Shown here: piece by piece, positions 9,531-16,617 of the stretch | Layout: each line of letters begins with the position of its first letter | Position numbering within the stretch: the first letter of the stretch is position 1 | Assembly: GCF_002220365.1 (NCBI RefSeq) | Contig: NZ_MTHB01000110.1 | Location: forward strand, 124,001 to 188,000 | DNA from: Caballeronia sordidicola | Lineage (GTDB): Bacteria > Pseudomonadota > Gammaproteobacteria > Burkholderiales > Burkholderiaceae | DNA length: 64,000 nt | Direction of reading: 5' to 3' | Made by a program: the position numbers and the translations under genes | Notes under the pieces: generated by a model | What the model saw: only the letters and a program-made list of their open reading frames with translations | Database searches by the model: none | Told to the model about the DNA's origin: nothing

Positions 9531-9602
9531 GATGTCATCCAGGGAGGGTGAGGGTTTCCATTCAACCTAGTATAGGCAATTTAGGCGGTCCGAAAACGCC
9601 GG

Positions 9603-9635
9603 ATGCGCTGCGGGAAGAGACTTCCCGCAGCGCAT
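9603..9635 (-). terminator. Terminator-like hairpin between peptide genes
   Basis: A perfect 15-base inverted repeat (ATGCGCTGCGGGAAG, loop AGA, CTTCCCGCAGCGCAT) follows the stop of peptide gene 3. On the minus strand it is followed after a few bases by TTTT. It may end most transcripts, so that the next gene (9309-9530) is expressed at a lower level. Confidence 0.7.
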
Positions 9636-9667
9636 GTCGATGCATGCAGACCTGCATTGCCCATGCT

Positions 9668-9943
9668 TCAAAAAGCGATAGCCGAACCGGTGGTCGCGTA
9701 CTGGGACGGACTGACGTTCAGGTGCAGCGGTCCGAAGCCGGCTCCGATCACGCCGACGTTGTTGAGTGCATTGACCTCTACGTTTTGATACTGAACGATG
9801 TTTTCGGTCGGGTTCACTGCGACGTTGACGTAGGCATAAGAACCGGCGTTGGCAGGCGATGAGTTGCCGCCGCGCAGGTCCGACATGGCGTTGCGGTCCA
9901 GATCCCGGCTGTGAGACAAATCGTGTATTGCGATGGACGACAT
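9668..9943 (-). CDS. Double-glycine leader peptide 3
   Basis: A 91-residue precursor with the shared 26-residue leader (I-H-D-L, L-D, A-M-S, ending LRGG). The predicted mature part of 65 residues starts with Asn and is rich in Asn, Val, Ala and Gly (for example VNALNNVGVIGAGFGPLHLN), ending in AIAF. It has no cysteine, so disulfides or lanthionines are unlikely. GGAG lies seven to eight bases before the ATG. It follows peptide gene 1 by about 80 bases and is probably cotranscribed with it. The export partner is inferred to be the C39 transporter at 23.1-26.2 kb. Confidence 0.75.
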   Translation of the reverse strand: MSSIAIHDLSHSRDLDRNAMSDLRGGNSSPANAGSYAYVNVAVNPTENIVQYQNVEVNALNNVGVIGAGFGPLHLNVSPSQYATTGSAIAF

Positions 9944-9984
9944 GGCGGTGCTCCAAGGTAAAAAATAAGGGCGGACTGAACGGG

Positions 9985-10014
9985 CAACCTGGAGACCGCG
10001 AGGCCTCCGGGTTG
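9985..10014 (-). terminator. Imperfect hairpin after peptide gene 1
   Basis: The sequence folds as CAACC/GGTTG plus GGAG/CTCC and CC/GG steps with small internal mismatches. A T-rich stretch follows about 15 bases later on the minus strand. It could protect the 3' end of the first cistron or cause partial termination. Confidence 0.35.
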
Positions 10015-10024
10015 GCGCGCAGCT

Positions 10025-10291
10025 TCAGAAGTTGATCGTGTTCTTATTGGTCGCGGTCTGCTTCGGGTCGACTGTCGAGTGAATGCCGCTTGCGAACGCA
10101 ACGTTGTTGCCGTTGTTGTTCAAGGTGTTTTGCGACTGGCTGATCAATTGAGTGGCATCGAACGAAGCTTCGTACGACGACACGTTGACGCCAGGCCAGT
10201 AGCCGGGCAGGTTGCCACCGCGTACGGCGGACATGGCGCGGCTGTCGAGTTCTTCGGTGACGGAAAGGTCTTTGATGGTCAGTGATTTCAT
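10025..10291 (-). CDS. Double-glycine leader peptide 1
   Basis: An 88-residue precursor preceded by AGGAG. The leader (1-26) ends AMSAVRGG, the classic type for C39 peptidases, with hydrophobic or acidic residues at the usual positions (IKDL, EELD). The 62-residue mature part starts NLPGYWPG and contains an Asn/Gln-rich block, QLISQSQNTLNNNGNNVAF, ending TINF. There is no cysteine. Peptide 2 at 16.2 kb is about three quarters identical by eye, including the 5' leader RNA and promoter, so they are recent paralogues. This is the first gene of the minus-strand peptide unit and is divergent from the kinase gene. Confidence 0.8.
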   Translation of the reverse strand: MKSLTIKDLSVTEELDSRAMSAVRGGNLPGYWPGVNVSSYEASFDATQLISQSQNTLNNNGNNVAFASGIHSTVDPKQTATNKNTINF

Positions 10292-10363
10292 GGCAGTTCT
10301 CCTAAGGGTTAAGCCAGGTGGCTTTAGAGGTTGGTGAGCATCTTGTCTGCTCGCAGGACACTA

Positions 10364-10380
10364 ATGCATGGCCTATGCCA
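10364..10380 (-). promoter_or_regulatory. Sigma-54 promoter of peptide genes 1/3/4
   Basis: On the minus strand the site reads TGGCATAGGCCATGCAT. The invariant GG and GC are exactly ten bases apart, and the site matches the TGGCACG-N4-TTGCW consensus well. It lies about 75-90 bases before the start of peptide gene 1 and is nearly identical to the site before peptide gene 2. Confidence 0.8.
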
Positions 10381-10501
10381 GAAGTGTCGGCGCCCAATCA
10401 AATAATCTGGAAAGGCTTGTGGAACAAGGCTCGGCGCAATGGGGAAGGCTGGCGTCATGCACGTGAGCGGACTGGCATTCAAAACGCATGACGGCTTTCG
10501 G

Positions 10502-10527
10502 CCAACAGCCGGAGCCCAATCTGTTGG
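10502..10527. promoter_or_regulatory. Candidate upstream activator site (CCAACA-N14-TGTTGG)
   Basis: An inverted repeat with half-sites CCAACA (10502-10507) and TGTTGG (10522-10527) lies about 120 bases upstream of the sigma-54 promoter, a normal distance for an enhancer. The same arrangement occurs at 16005-16030 and 29065-29091. The likely binder is the sigma-54 activator encoded at 26.2-27.5 kb. Confidence 0.6.
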
Positions 10528-10670
10528 GCCTGCAACAACATGTGCCCAATCGAACATCCGCAGCGAAACCATATTGCGAAAGGCAGGGCTGTCACCTAGT
10601 ATCGAATCACTGCGAGTGCGGGTAACTACAGACGATATATTCACTATGGAGCCGCGTACGAGCCGTAGAG

Positions 10671-12698
10671 ATGACCAGTCTTGCGCAAGCTATCCGAACC
10701 TTCCAAAGCAGCGGTGCGTCGCATGATGAGTTTCTAATACTCGTCGACAGCGCGTTGTCTGTCGACGACACCTCGACCGGACGCCTGCTGGAAATACTCC
10801 GCGAAGAACAAGCCATAACGCCGCTGCCTGCCGATCTTTATGCGGCCGTGCATCGAAGGATCGAGCAGGCGTCGCTGGCAAGCTACGGCGCAAATTCCGA
10901 TGAAACTCGCTTGCAGACTTCGCCAGGCGCGTTGCAACAACGCTCGAACCCCTCTTCGCAGTCCGCCTCATCTTCCTCGTCCGCGCGCGACTTCGTGATG
11001 TCGGGCACGGATCAAGTGAAGGAAATCGGTGACACCCTCAACGGGCGCTTCGTGCTCGAGGAATGTCTCGGTGTGGGCGGCATGGGGACCGTCTACAAGG
11101 CGCTCGACCTGCGCAAGCTCGAAGCATCCGATCGCCGCCCGTACATCGCGATCAAGGTGTTGAATCTTCAGTTCCGGGGTAATCCAAAATCGCTCATTGC
11201 ACTGCAGCGCGAAGCCAAGAAGGCGCAGGCGCTGGGGCATCGAAACATCGTCACGGTGTACGACTTCGATCGCGACGGCCCGGTCGTTTACCTGACGATG
11301 GAATATTTGTCCGGTCAGCCGCTGAGCCGGATCTTGCGGGCTCCGGCGTTCAAGGGCATGTCATATGCAGAGGCGTTGCCGATCTTCAAAGGCATGGCGA
11401 ACGCTTTGGCCTACGCACACGAGCGCGGTTTCGTGCATTGCGATTTCAAACCCGCCAACGTATTCCTGACCGACACCGCCGAGGTGAAGGTCATCGACTT
11501 TGGTATCGCCCGCGTGTTCCAGCGGCCTGAAGAAGAGACCGACGCGACCATCTTCGACCCCGGCAGTCTCGGCGCGCTGACGCCCGCTTATGCGAGCCCG
11601 GAGATGCTCGAACATCGTGAGCCTGATCCCCGCGACGACATCTATGCGCTCGGCTGCACGACCTACGAACTGCTGACCGGGCGGCACCCCTTCGACCGTG
11701 TGCCCGCAACCCAGGCACGCAGCTCCGGCCTCAAGCCACAGCGTCCCGATGGTCTGGGGACGCGGCAATGGCGGGCGCTCAGGACGTCGCTTGCATTCGA
11801 GCGGGAAGCGCGCATGCCGACGGTCACGCACTTTCTGCAGGAATTCGGCGAGACCCCAAAACGTAGCGGTATGTCGGGCGCCGCAGTCAAGGCGGCTGTC
11901 TCGGCGGGCACGCTCGCGGTAGTGGCGGCGGGCGGCTATTTCTATGCGTCGTCGCATCGCGCCGTGCCGCTGGAGAAAGTCGCTGCCGTCCCTGAAAAGG
12001 TCGCGGCGGCGCCGGCCATGCCGATTGTCCCCGCGCTTTCGCTCGCGACGCTCACCCCCGTGCTTGCGAGTGTGCCGTGTTCGGCACTGGTGGCATCGGT
12101 GCAAGACCAGGCGCTTAGTGTGACCGGCTATATAGGTCAAAGCTATGGCGCGCAGAAGTTGCGCAGCACGCTGAACGAGATACCAGGCGTCGTCAATCCG
12201 CGCGTACAGGTGCAGGAAGTCGACAACGATAAATGTGACATCCTCAAGCTGATCTCGCCTTACTTGAGGGCTATCCGGCCCGCGTCGATTCAAACCCGGA
12301 ATCAGAATACGCAGTTGACCGAAGGCCAGCCGCTAGTCGTTCAGGTCACCACGCCACCTTACGATTCATGGGTCAATATCGACTATTACCAACTCGATGG
12401 CAGCGTAGTCCACCTGCTGCCCAATGCACGTTCGAAAGACAATCAGGCGCCACCGAACTACGCCGCGACTATCGGCAGCGCGGGCGACTGGATCGTATCG
12501 AAGCCGTTCGGCTCGGAGATGATCGTGCTGCTCGTGACGCCTGCAGTCCTGTTCGATGCGCTCAGGCCCGACAGCGAGTCGGGAGCGGACTATTTACGTG
12601 CCGTGGAAAAACGGCTCGGCGAACTCGCAAGTAAATTCGGGCGCGACAAGATCGCCGTGGATCTCGTTCAGATCGACACGCATCCCCGCAAACAATAG
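10671..12698 (+). CDS. Membrane-anchored Ser/Thr protein kinase with DUF4384-like domain
   Basis: A 675-residue Hanks-type kinase. After about 115 variable residues the catalytic domain runs from the glycine loop GVGGMGTVY (134-142) through AIKVL, the catalytic HCDFKPANVF (His256, Asp258, Lys260), IDFG (Asp276) and ASPEM. The usual HRD arginine is Cys257, so this is a non-RD kinase that may not need activation-loop phosphorylation. A membrane segment lies near 405-430 and the C-terminal part (about 540-660) resembles DUF4384, probably outside the membrane. It faces the caspase/FGE gene and shares the locus with a PP2C phosphatase and a double-FHA protein. Together they form a phosphothreonine signalling set, whose link to peptide export is inferred. 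Confidence 0.88.
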   Translation: MTSLAQAIRTFQSSGASHDEFLILVDSALSVDDTSTGRLLEILREEQAITPLPADLYAAVHRRIEQASLASYGANSDETRLQTSPGALQQRSNPSSQSASSSSSARDFVMSGTDQVKEIGDTLNGRFVLEECLGVGGMGTVYKALDLRKLEASDRRPYIAIKVLNLQFRGNPKSLIALQREAKKAQALGHRNIVTVYDFDRDGPVVYLTMEYLSGQPLSRILRAPAFKGMSYAEALPIFKGMANALAYAHERGFVHCDFKPANVFLTDTAEVKVIDFGIARVFQRPEEETDATIFDPGSLGALTPAYASPEMLEHREPDPRDDIYALGCTTYELLTGRHPFDRVPATQARSSGLKPQRPDGLGTRQWRALRTSLAFEREARMPTVTHFLQEFGETPKRSGMSGAAVKAAVSAGTLAVVAAGGYFYASSHRAVPLEKVAAVPEKVAAAPAMPIVPALSLATLTPVLASVPCSALVASVQDQALSVTGYIGQSYGAQKLRSTLNEIPGVVNPRVQVQEVDNDKCDILKLISPYLRAIRPASIQTRNQNTQLTEGQPLVVQVTTPPYDSWVNIDYYQLDGSVVHLLPNARSKDNQAPPNYAATIGSAGDWIVSKPFGSEMIVLLVTPAVLFDALRPDSESGADYLRAVEKRLGELASKFGRDKIAVDLVQIDTHPRKQ

Positions 12699-12728
12699 TG
12701 TCCGCTTCAAGACCCGGTGAAGACCCCG

Positions 12729-14633
12729 TTATTTCATGTCGCGTGCCACGCGCAGGCCGTTTTGCGATTGCCGCACGCTGGCGCTGTATTTGAACCGCGT
12801 GGACGACTGCATGTAAGCACCGCCGTCGGGCCATGAGCCGCCGCGGATGACGCGCATCGGGCAGCCCGCCTCATCCCACACGCGGGCATCCGCCGGCGCG
12901 CCCTTATACGAGCTGTGCCAACAGTCAGCGACCCATTCCCAGACGCTGCCGTTCATGTCGAAGAGTCCGAAGGGATTTGGCATGAACGAGCCCACGTTCA
13001 CCGGGCTATCCTTGCGCCATGGCTCGCCGCAGTCCTTGCAGTCGGCGTAACCCTTGCGCATCTCGTTGCCCCACCAGTAGGTCGTAGTGGTACCGCCTCG
13101 CGCGGCATATTCCCACTCGGCTTCGGTCGGCAGGCGATACGTCTTGCCCGTGGTCTTGCTAAGCCATTTAACGTAGACCTGTGCGTCGTCCCAGCTCAGA
13201 TTGTGCACGGGCGTGGACTTGGAGGGATTGCCTTCTATATCGATGCGCGGGCACCCGCTTGCATCCGCGCACGCGTTCCACTGCTCGACGGTCACCTCGT
13301 ATTTGCCGATCGCGAACGGCTGGCCAATGCTGACCCGATGCACGGGGCGTTCGGCGGGATCGTCGGAATTGCTGCCCATCTCGAACGTACCGCCCGGTAG
13401 CGCAACCAGCGCCGGACAGGTGGCGCAGTCCTTGATCTCGCCAGCAGTGGAGGCGGCGGTCTTGAGGGCTGGCTTGGAAGCAGGCGTGGGCGGCGGGGAA
13501 GCGGCCACCGATTTTTCCGCAGGCGCCGGCGCAGGGGGAGCCATTAAAGAGGATGCAGGCGGGGCTGCCGCGCGCGCATGCTCGGGCTGCGTTTGCGTTT
13601 GTGATTGGGCCTTCGGAGCAGCAGCAGAAGCGCGAAGCCGATCAATACGGGCATGAGCGAGCGTGGCAAAGCGCCCGTTAGGATAGGCCTTCAAATAGGC
13701 TTCGTAGTCGCTCGGGTAGGTGCTGTCCTTGATCGACTCCCAGAAGGTGAGCTCGTATTGTTCGTTGCTGTCCTTACGAAGAATCCCCCGGCTTTGAAAC
13801 GCGACGACGGTTTCGGTTGCCGTCGTGCTTCGGCTGTGGTCGTTGCCGCTGTCGCTCGCTTGCGCAGCGGACGGTGCGAACTGGAATTCGCTTGCGGCTG
13901 CGGCCGGTCCTTCAGCTATCCACGGTACTTGTCGCCCCTCCGTCGCATGGCTCACGAATCGCGCGGCATCGTCTAGCACGCCCTCCATATTTCGCCCCGG
14001 CTGGGCAATTGCGCGCAACAAGGCGGCGGTATACGCGCCATGTCGCGTGCCGTCGGCCGCGTATGTGCCGGGTGCGGTCGCATACGCAACAATCGTCCGC
14101 GAGGGCGGCTGCACGATGCTGACGTTGGCCGGGTCGTATGGATTGTTCAGACAGGTATCGAGCACGACCAGATTGACTTGATCGCTGCGTGGCACCGACA
14201 TGCCCGCGAGGATGCCGTTCAAGTCGATGCCCTGCGTGATCGGAGCCGCGGGGGAACCCTGCGCGTCGACCGGCAGCAGCAGCGTGGACTTGCCGACCTG
14301 CATCGCATGTCCGGCGAAATAGAGCAGGCCGACACCGCCCGCAGCCAGGCGCCTGTTGAATTCGTGAACTGCTTCGTTCATGCGTGCGCGATCCAGGTTC
14401 TCGTACGTCATGACCTCGAAGCCGAGCCGGCTCAGCAACTCGCCAGTTGCCGCCGCGTCGCGCGTGGCGTTGGTGAGCGAATGATCCTCATAGCTCGCAT
14501 TGCCGATGACCAGCGCAAGGCGGCGTGGACGCGCGTCACCCTTCTGTTCAGCGGCGGCGCAGCTGAACGCGAGTGCCCCAAGCAGGACCGCGAGCCACAG
14601 ATTTCTCCACATGAGTCTTCGCCACATGATCAC
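12729..14633 (-). CDS. Caspase-like (C14) protein fused to an FGE-sulfatase fold domain
   Basis: The 634-residue protein has a signal-like N-terminus (LWLAVLLGALAFSCAAA), a peptidase C14 domain at about 37-250 with the dyad His109 (LYFAGHA) and Cys161 (VVLDTC), a spacer with YLKAYPNGRFATLAHARI, a Pro/Ala-rich linker, and an FGE/SUMF1-fold domain from about 400 (LPGGTFEMGSNSDDPAERP to LRVARD). The conserved cysteine region of true formylglycine-generating enzymes reads RGGSWPDGGAYMQSS here, so the FGE part lacks the copper-binding cysteines and is probably a binding fold. The protein is likely periplasmic or membrane-attached. It is convergent with the kinase, 30 bases apart. Cutting of a partner protein is possible but unproven. 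Confidence 0.85.
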   Translation of the reverse strand: MIMWRRLMWRNLWLAVLLGALAFSCAAAEQKGDARPRRLALVIGNASYEDHSLTNATRDAAATGELLSRLGFEVMTYENLDRARMNEAVHEFNRRLAAGGVGLLYFAGHAMQVGKSTLLLPVDAQGSPAAPITQGIDLNGILAGMSVPRSDQVNLVVLDTCLNNPYDPANVSIVQPPSRTIVAYATAPGTYAADGTRHGAYTAALLRAIAQPGRNMEGVLDDAARFVSHATEGRQVPWIAEGPAAAASEFQFAPSAAQASDSGNDHSRSTTATETVVAFQSRGILRKDSNEQYELTFWESIKDSTYPSDYEAYLKAYPNGRFATLAHARIDRLRASAAAPKAQSQTQTQPEHARAAAPPASSLMAPPAPAPAEKSVAASPPPTPASKPALKTAASTAGEIKDCATCPALVALPGGTFEMGSNSDDPAERPVHRVSIGQPFAIGKYEVTVEQWNACADASGCPRIDIEGNPSKSTPVHNLSWDDAQVYVKWLSKTTGKTYRLPTEAEWEYAARGGTTTTYWWGNEMRKGYADCKDCGEPWRKDSPVNVGSFMPNPFGLFDMNGSVWEWVADCWHSSYKGAPADARVWDEAGCPMRVIRGGSWPDGGAYMQSSTRFKYSASVRQSQNGLRVARDMK

Positions 14634-15023
14634 ACCCCGTGCCTTTTTTCGACGGCACCTTCAAGGAACCGCGCCAGAGCCGCATGATCTGCGGGAGCGC
14701 AACAAGCACTCACGCAGAATCCGATCGTCCGATGGGCGAGCATCACAATCAACCATAGCACGCAATTACTTCATATCAACGTGGTCAAGACGGCGTAACG
14801 ATGCAACGTGTCGTGATTAGCCCGGGGATTGGCCTTTTATGACGAGCCTGTCTCGGCGATAAAAGATGGATACCTAATTATTCAGACGATATCGAATAGA
14901 TAATCGATTGAATCGCGCATGACAAGAGGTCGAATCGCACTCCTTCGAGGCATGTCTTTTTAACTGATTCCGTCCTAAGCTAACAAAGAGAAAACCGTGC
15001 ATAAGGTTCGGGAGAATACGAAA
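14634..15023. other. Intergenic promoter region, no gene seen
   Basis: These 390 bases separate the divergent caspase/FGE and first DUF4399 genes. They include AT-rich stretches near 14750-14800 and 14860-15000 that could hold promoters. No sigma-54 site with GG-N10-GC spacing was found here. Confidence 0.4.
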
Positions 15024-15455
15024 ATGCAAAGAAGAACCGTCCTCGGCGTGCTCGCTTTCATGACGGTGCTCATGCCGTCGCGTTCGTTCCCGGCTGCGCG
15101 CACACCGTCTCCCCCCGGTGCGGAGGCATTCATCATCTGGCCGCCCGACGGCGCGGTCATCACAGGCGGAAAACTCTGGGTCCGCATGGGCCTGCGCAAC
15201 ATGGGCGTGTGCCCGAAGGGCGTCAACATCCCCAATGTAGGACACCATCACCTGCTAATCGATACGGAGTTGCCTCCGTTCGATGAGGCGATCCCCTCGG
15301 ACCGCCAGCACCTGCATTTCGGAGCAGGTGAAACCGATGCGCGAATCGAGTTGCCGCCGGGCAAACACACGCTGCAGTTGCTCATGGGGGACTACAACCA
15401 CGTGCCGCACGATCCCCCGATCTATTCGAAGAAGATCTCGATCACCGTGCGATGA
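15024..15455 (+). CDS. Secreted DUF4399 protein, copy 1
   Basis: Starting at MQRRTVLGVLAF, with GGGAG nine bases upstream, gives 143 residues. A GTG at 14997 in frame is less likely. After a signal peptide (about 1-26) comes a DUF4399 domain: WPPDGAVITGGKLWVRMGLRNMGV, then GHHHLLIDTELP, SDRQHLHFGAGET and LPPGKHTLQLLMGDY, with many histidines. It is probably periplasmic. The function of DUF4399 is not known to me, but the HHH and H-L-H motifs suggest metal or ligand binding. The next gene, 59 bases on, is a clear duplicate. Confidence 0.8.
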   Translation: MQRRTVLGVLAFMTVLMPSRSFPAARTPSPPGAEAFIIWPPDGAVITGGKLWVRMGLRNMGVCPKGVNIPNVGHHHLLIDTELPPFDEAIPSDRQHLHFGAGETDARIELPPGKHTLQLLMGDYNHVPHDPPIYSKKISITVR

Positions 15456-15514
15456 AGCATGTGTCGCAGTGTGGATATTCAAGCGGGCTGCAGATTAAGC
15501 GGAGGGCGTGTGCC

Positions 15515-15967
15515 ATGAAGAAATTTTGCGCTGCCGGGGCAATCTCGATCTCGATCGCGGTCTCGCTGCTATCCGCGTCCGTATCCGGCGCCGCGCTGGC
15601 CGGCCCCACTCCCGCGCCAGCCAATGCATACGCGTATATCGGCTATCCAAACAATGGTCAGACGCTGCCAGCCGGCAAGCCATTTCGCGTGTGGTTTGGT
15701 TTGCGTTACATGGGCGTCGCGCCGCGAGGCGTGAAGTATCCGAATACGGGCCACCATCATTTGTTGATCGACACGGATCTGCCCTCGTCGTTCGATGAGG
15801 AGATTCCCTCGGACCGCCAGCACCTGCATTTCGGCGCGGGCGAAACGGAGACCACACTCGAGTTGCCCCCCGGCAAGCACACGCTGCAATTACTGATGGG
15901 CGACTACATGCACGTCCCGCACAACCCTCCCGTCTATTCCAAGAAGATCACGATCTACGTTAAATGA
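15515..15967 (+). CDS. Secreted DUF4399 protein, copy 2
   Basis: The start at MKKFCAAGAIS has GGAGGG about nine bases upstream and gives 150 residues. An in-frame ATG at 15452 would overlap copy 1. A signal peptide ends near GAALAG, followed by NAYAYIGYPNNGQTLPAGK, GHHHLLIDTDLP, SDRQHLHFGAGET and a C-terminus KKITIYVK. It is highly similar to copy 1 across the domain. It lies directly upstream of peptide gene 2, and its 3' side holds the candidate activator site of that gene. The link to the peptide system is by position only. Confidence 0.82.
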   Translation: MKKFCAAGAISISIAVSLLSASVSGAALAGPTPAPANAYAYIGYPNNGQTLPAGKPFRVWFGLRYMGVAPRGVKYPNTGHHHLLIDTDLPSSFDEEIPSDRQHLHFGAGETETTLELPPGKHTLQLLMGDYMHVPHNPPVYSKKITIYVK

Positions 15968-16004
15968 TCGGACCGGTTCACGCGCAGCGTGTGTCGCGCT
16001 TGAA

Positions 16005-16030
16005 CCAACAGTTCATCGAACAAGCGTTGG
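16005..16030. promoter_or_regulatory. Candidate upstream activator site (CCAACA-N14-CGTTGG)
   Basis: Half-sites CCAACA (16005-16010) and CGTTGG (16025-16030), 14 bases apart, lie about 125 bases before the sigma-54 promoter of peptide gene 2. Spacing and distance match the site at 10502-10527. Confidence 0.6.
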
Positions 16031-16153
16031 TTGCTGGCCATCACGCGCGTGCCGCGTGACTCGCGGGCGGCCACCGTCCGGGGTCATGAACTAATCGCGC
16101 ACGTCCTTTACCAGTAAAGCTCAGGAGCCTTTGGGCGCGGCTGCCGGTCACGC

Positions 16154-16170
16154 CTGGCATGGGCCATGCA
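16154..16170 (+). promoter_or_regulatory. Sigma-54 promoter of peptide gene 2
   Basis: CTGGCATGGGCCATGCA fits the -24/-12 consensus with GG and GC exactly ten bases apart. It lies about 75 bases before the ATG. Confidence 0.82.
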
Positions 16171-16182
16171 TTAGTGTCCTGC

Positions 16183-16226
16183 GAGCAGACATGATGCTCA
16201 ACCCAACCTTCAAAGCCCATGGCTTT
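16183..16226 (+). promoter_or_regulatory. Conserved structured 5' leader of peptide gene 2
   Basis: Two small hairpins lie between promoter and start codon: GAGCA/TGCTC (16183-16187 with 16195-16199) and AAAGCC/GGCTTT (16212-16217 with 16221-16226), the second about ten bases before the AGGAG site. Both recur in the leader of peptide gene 1 on the other strand, with changes mostly in loops. They may stabilise the mRNA or control translation, or may only reflect recent duplication. Confidence 0.5.
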
Positions 16227-16244
16227 ACCCCCAGGAGAACTGTG

Positions 16245-16511
16245 ATGAAAACGCTCATGATCAAAGACCTGTCCGTTACCGAAGAACTCGACAGCCGCGC
16301 GATGTCCGCCGTGCGTGGCGGCAACCTGCCGGGCTTCTGGCCGAGCTACAGCAGCTCGACGACCAACCTCTCGTTCGGTGCGGAGCAGTTGATCAGCCAG
16401 TCGCAAAACACGATCAGCAACAACGGCAACAACGTTGCGTTTGCAAGCGGTATCTCGTCGACGGTCAAGCCGACGCAAACCGCCAACAACTACAACACGG
16501 TCAACTTTTGA
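16245..16511 (+). CDS. Double-glycine leader peptide 2
   Basis: The ATG at 16245 follows AGGAG and gives 88 residues. The leader (1-26) is almost identical to that of peptide 1, ending AMSAVRGG. The mature 62 residues begin NLPGFWP and carry the same core, QLISQSQNT followed by NNGNNVAFASGI, ending NTVNF. Differences from peptide 1 cluster in residues 34-48. An open frame continues upstream to 16131, but the RBS and leader alignment decide this start. It is followed by a hairpin and then the NodT-like exporter gene on the same strand, so peptide and outer-membrane factor may be transcribed together. Confidence 0.82.
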   Translation: MKTLMIKDLSVTEELDSRAMSAVRGGNLPGFWPSYSSSTTNLSFGAEQLISQSQNTISNNGNNVAFASGISSTVKPTQTANNYNTVNF

Positions 16512-16522
16512 TCGTCAGGCGC

Positions 16523-16554
16523 CGGCAGCGAAGGTCATCCGGCCTTCGCTGCCG
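16523..16554 (+). terminator. Hairpin after peptide gene 2 (attenuator or 3' stabiliser)
   Basis: A perfect 12-base stem, CGGCAGCGAAGG/CCTTCGCTGCCG with an 8-base loop, lies 12 bases after the stop. There is no T-run, so it more likely protects the peptide mRNA or partly stops transcription before the NodT-like gene. Confidence 0.55.
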
Positions 16555-16617
16555 CACCAGCCTTAACCCCGAGCCGGCAAGTCTTCAAGCCGCAATCAAT
16601 CTACCCGGAGTGAGATC

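Noticed and set aside
10447..10465. A GG-N10-GC match on the plus strand before the kinase gene
   Set aside because: Only the two dinucleotides fit; the surrounding TGGCACG and TTGC bases do not match, and it is over 200 bases from the start.
11361..12293. 310-residue frame opposite the Ser/Thr kinase
   Set aside because: Antisense to a well-supported gene, and its translation has no recognisable features.
14821..14860. TTGGCC-containing stretch before the DUF4399 genes as a sigma-54 promoter
   Set aside because: The GG element is not followed by GC at ten bases, so it does not meet the spacing rule.
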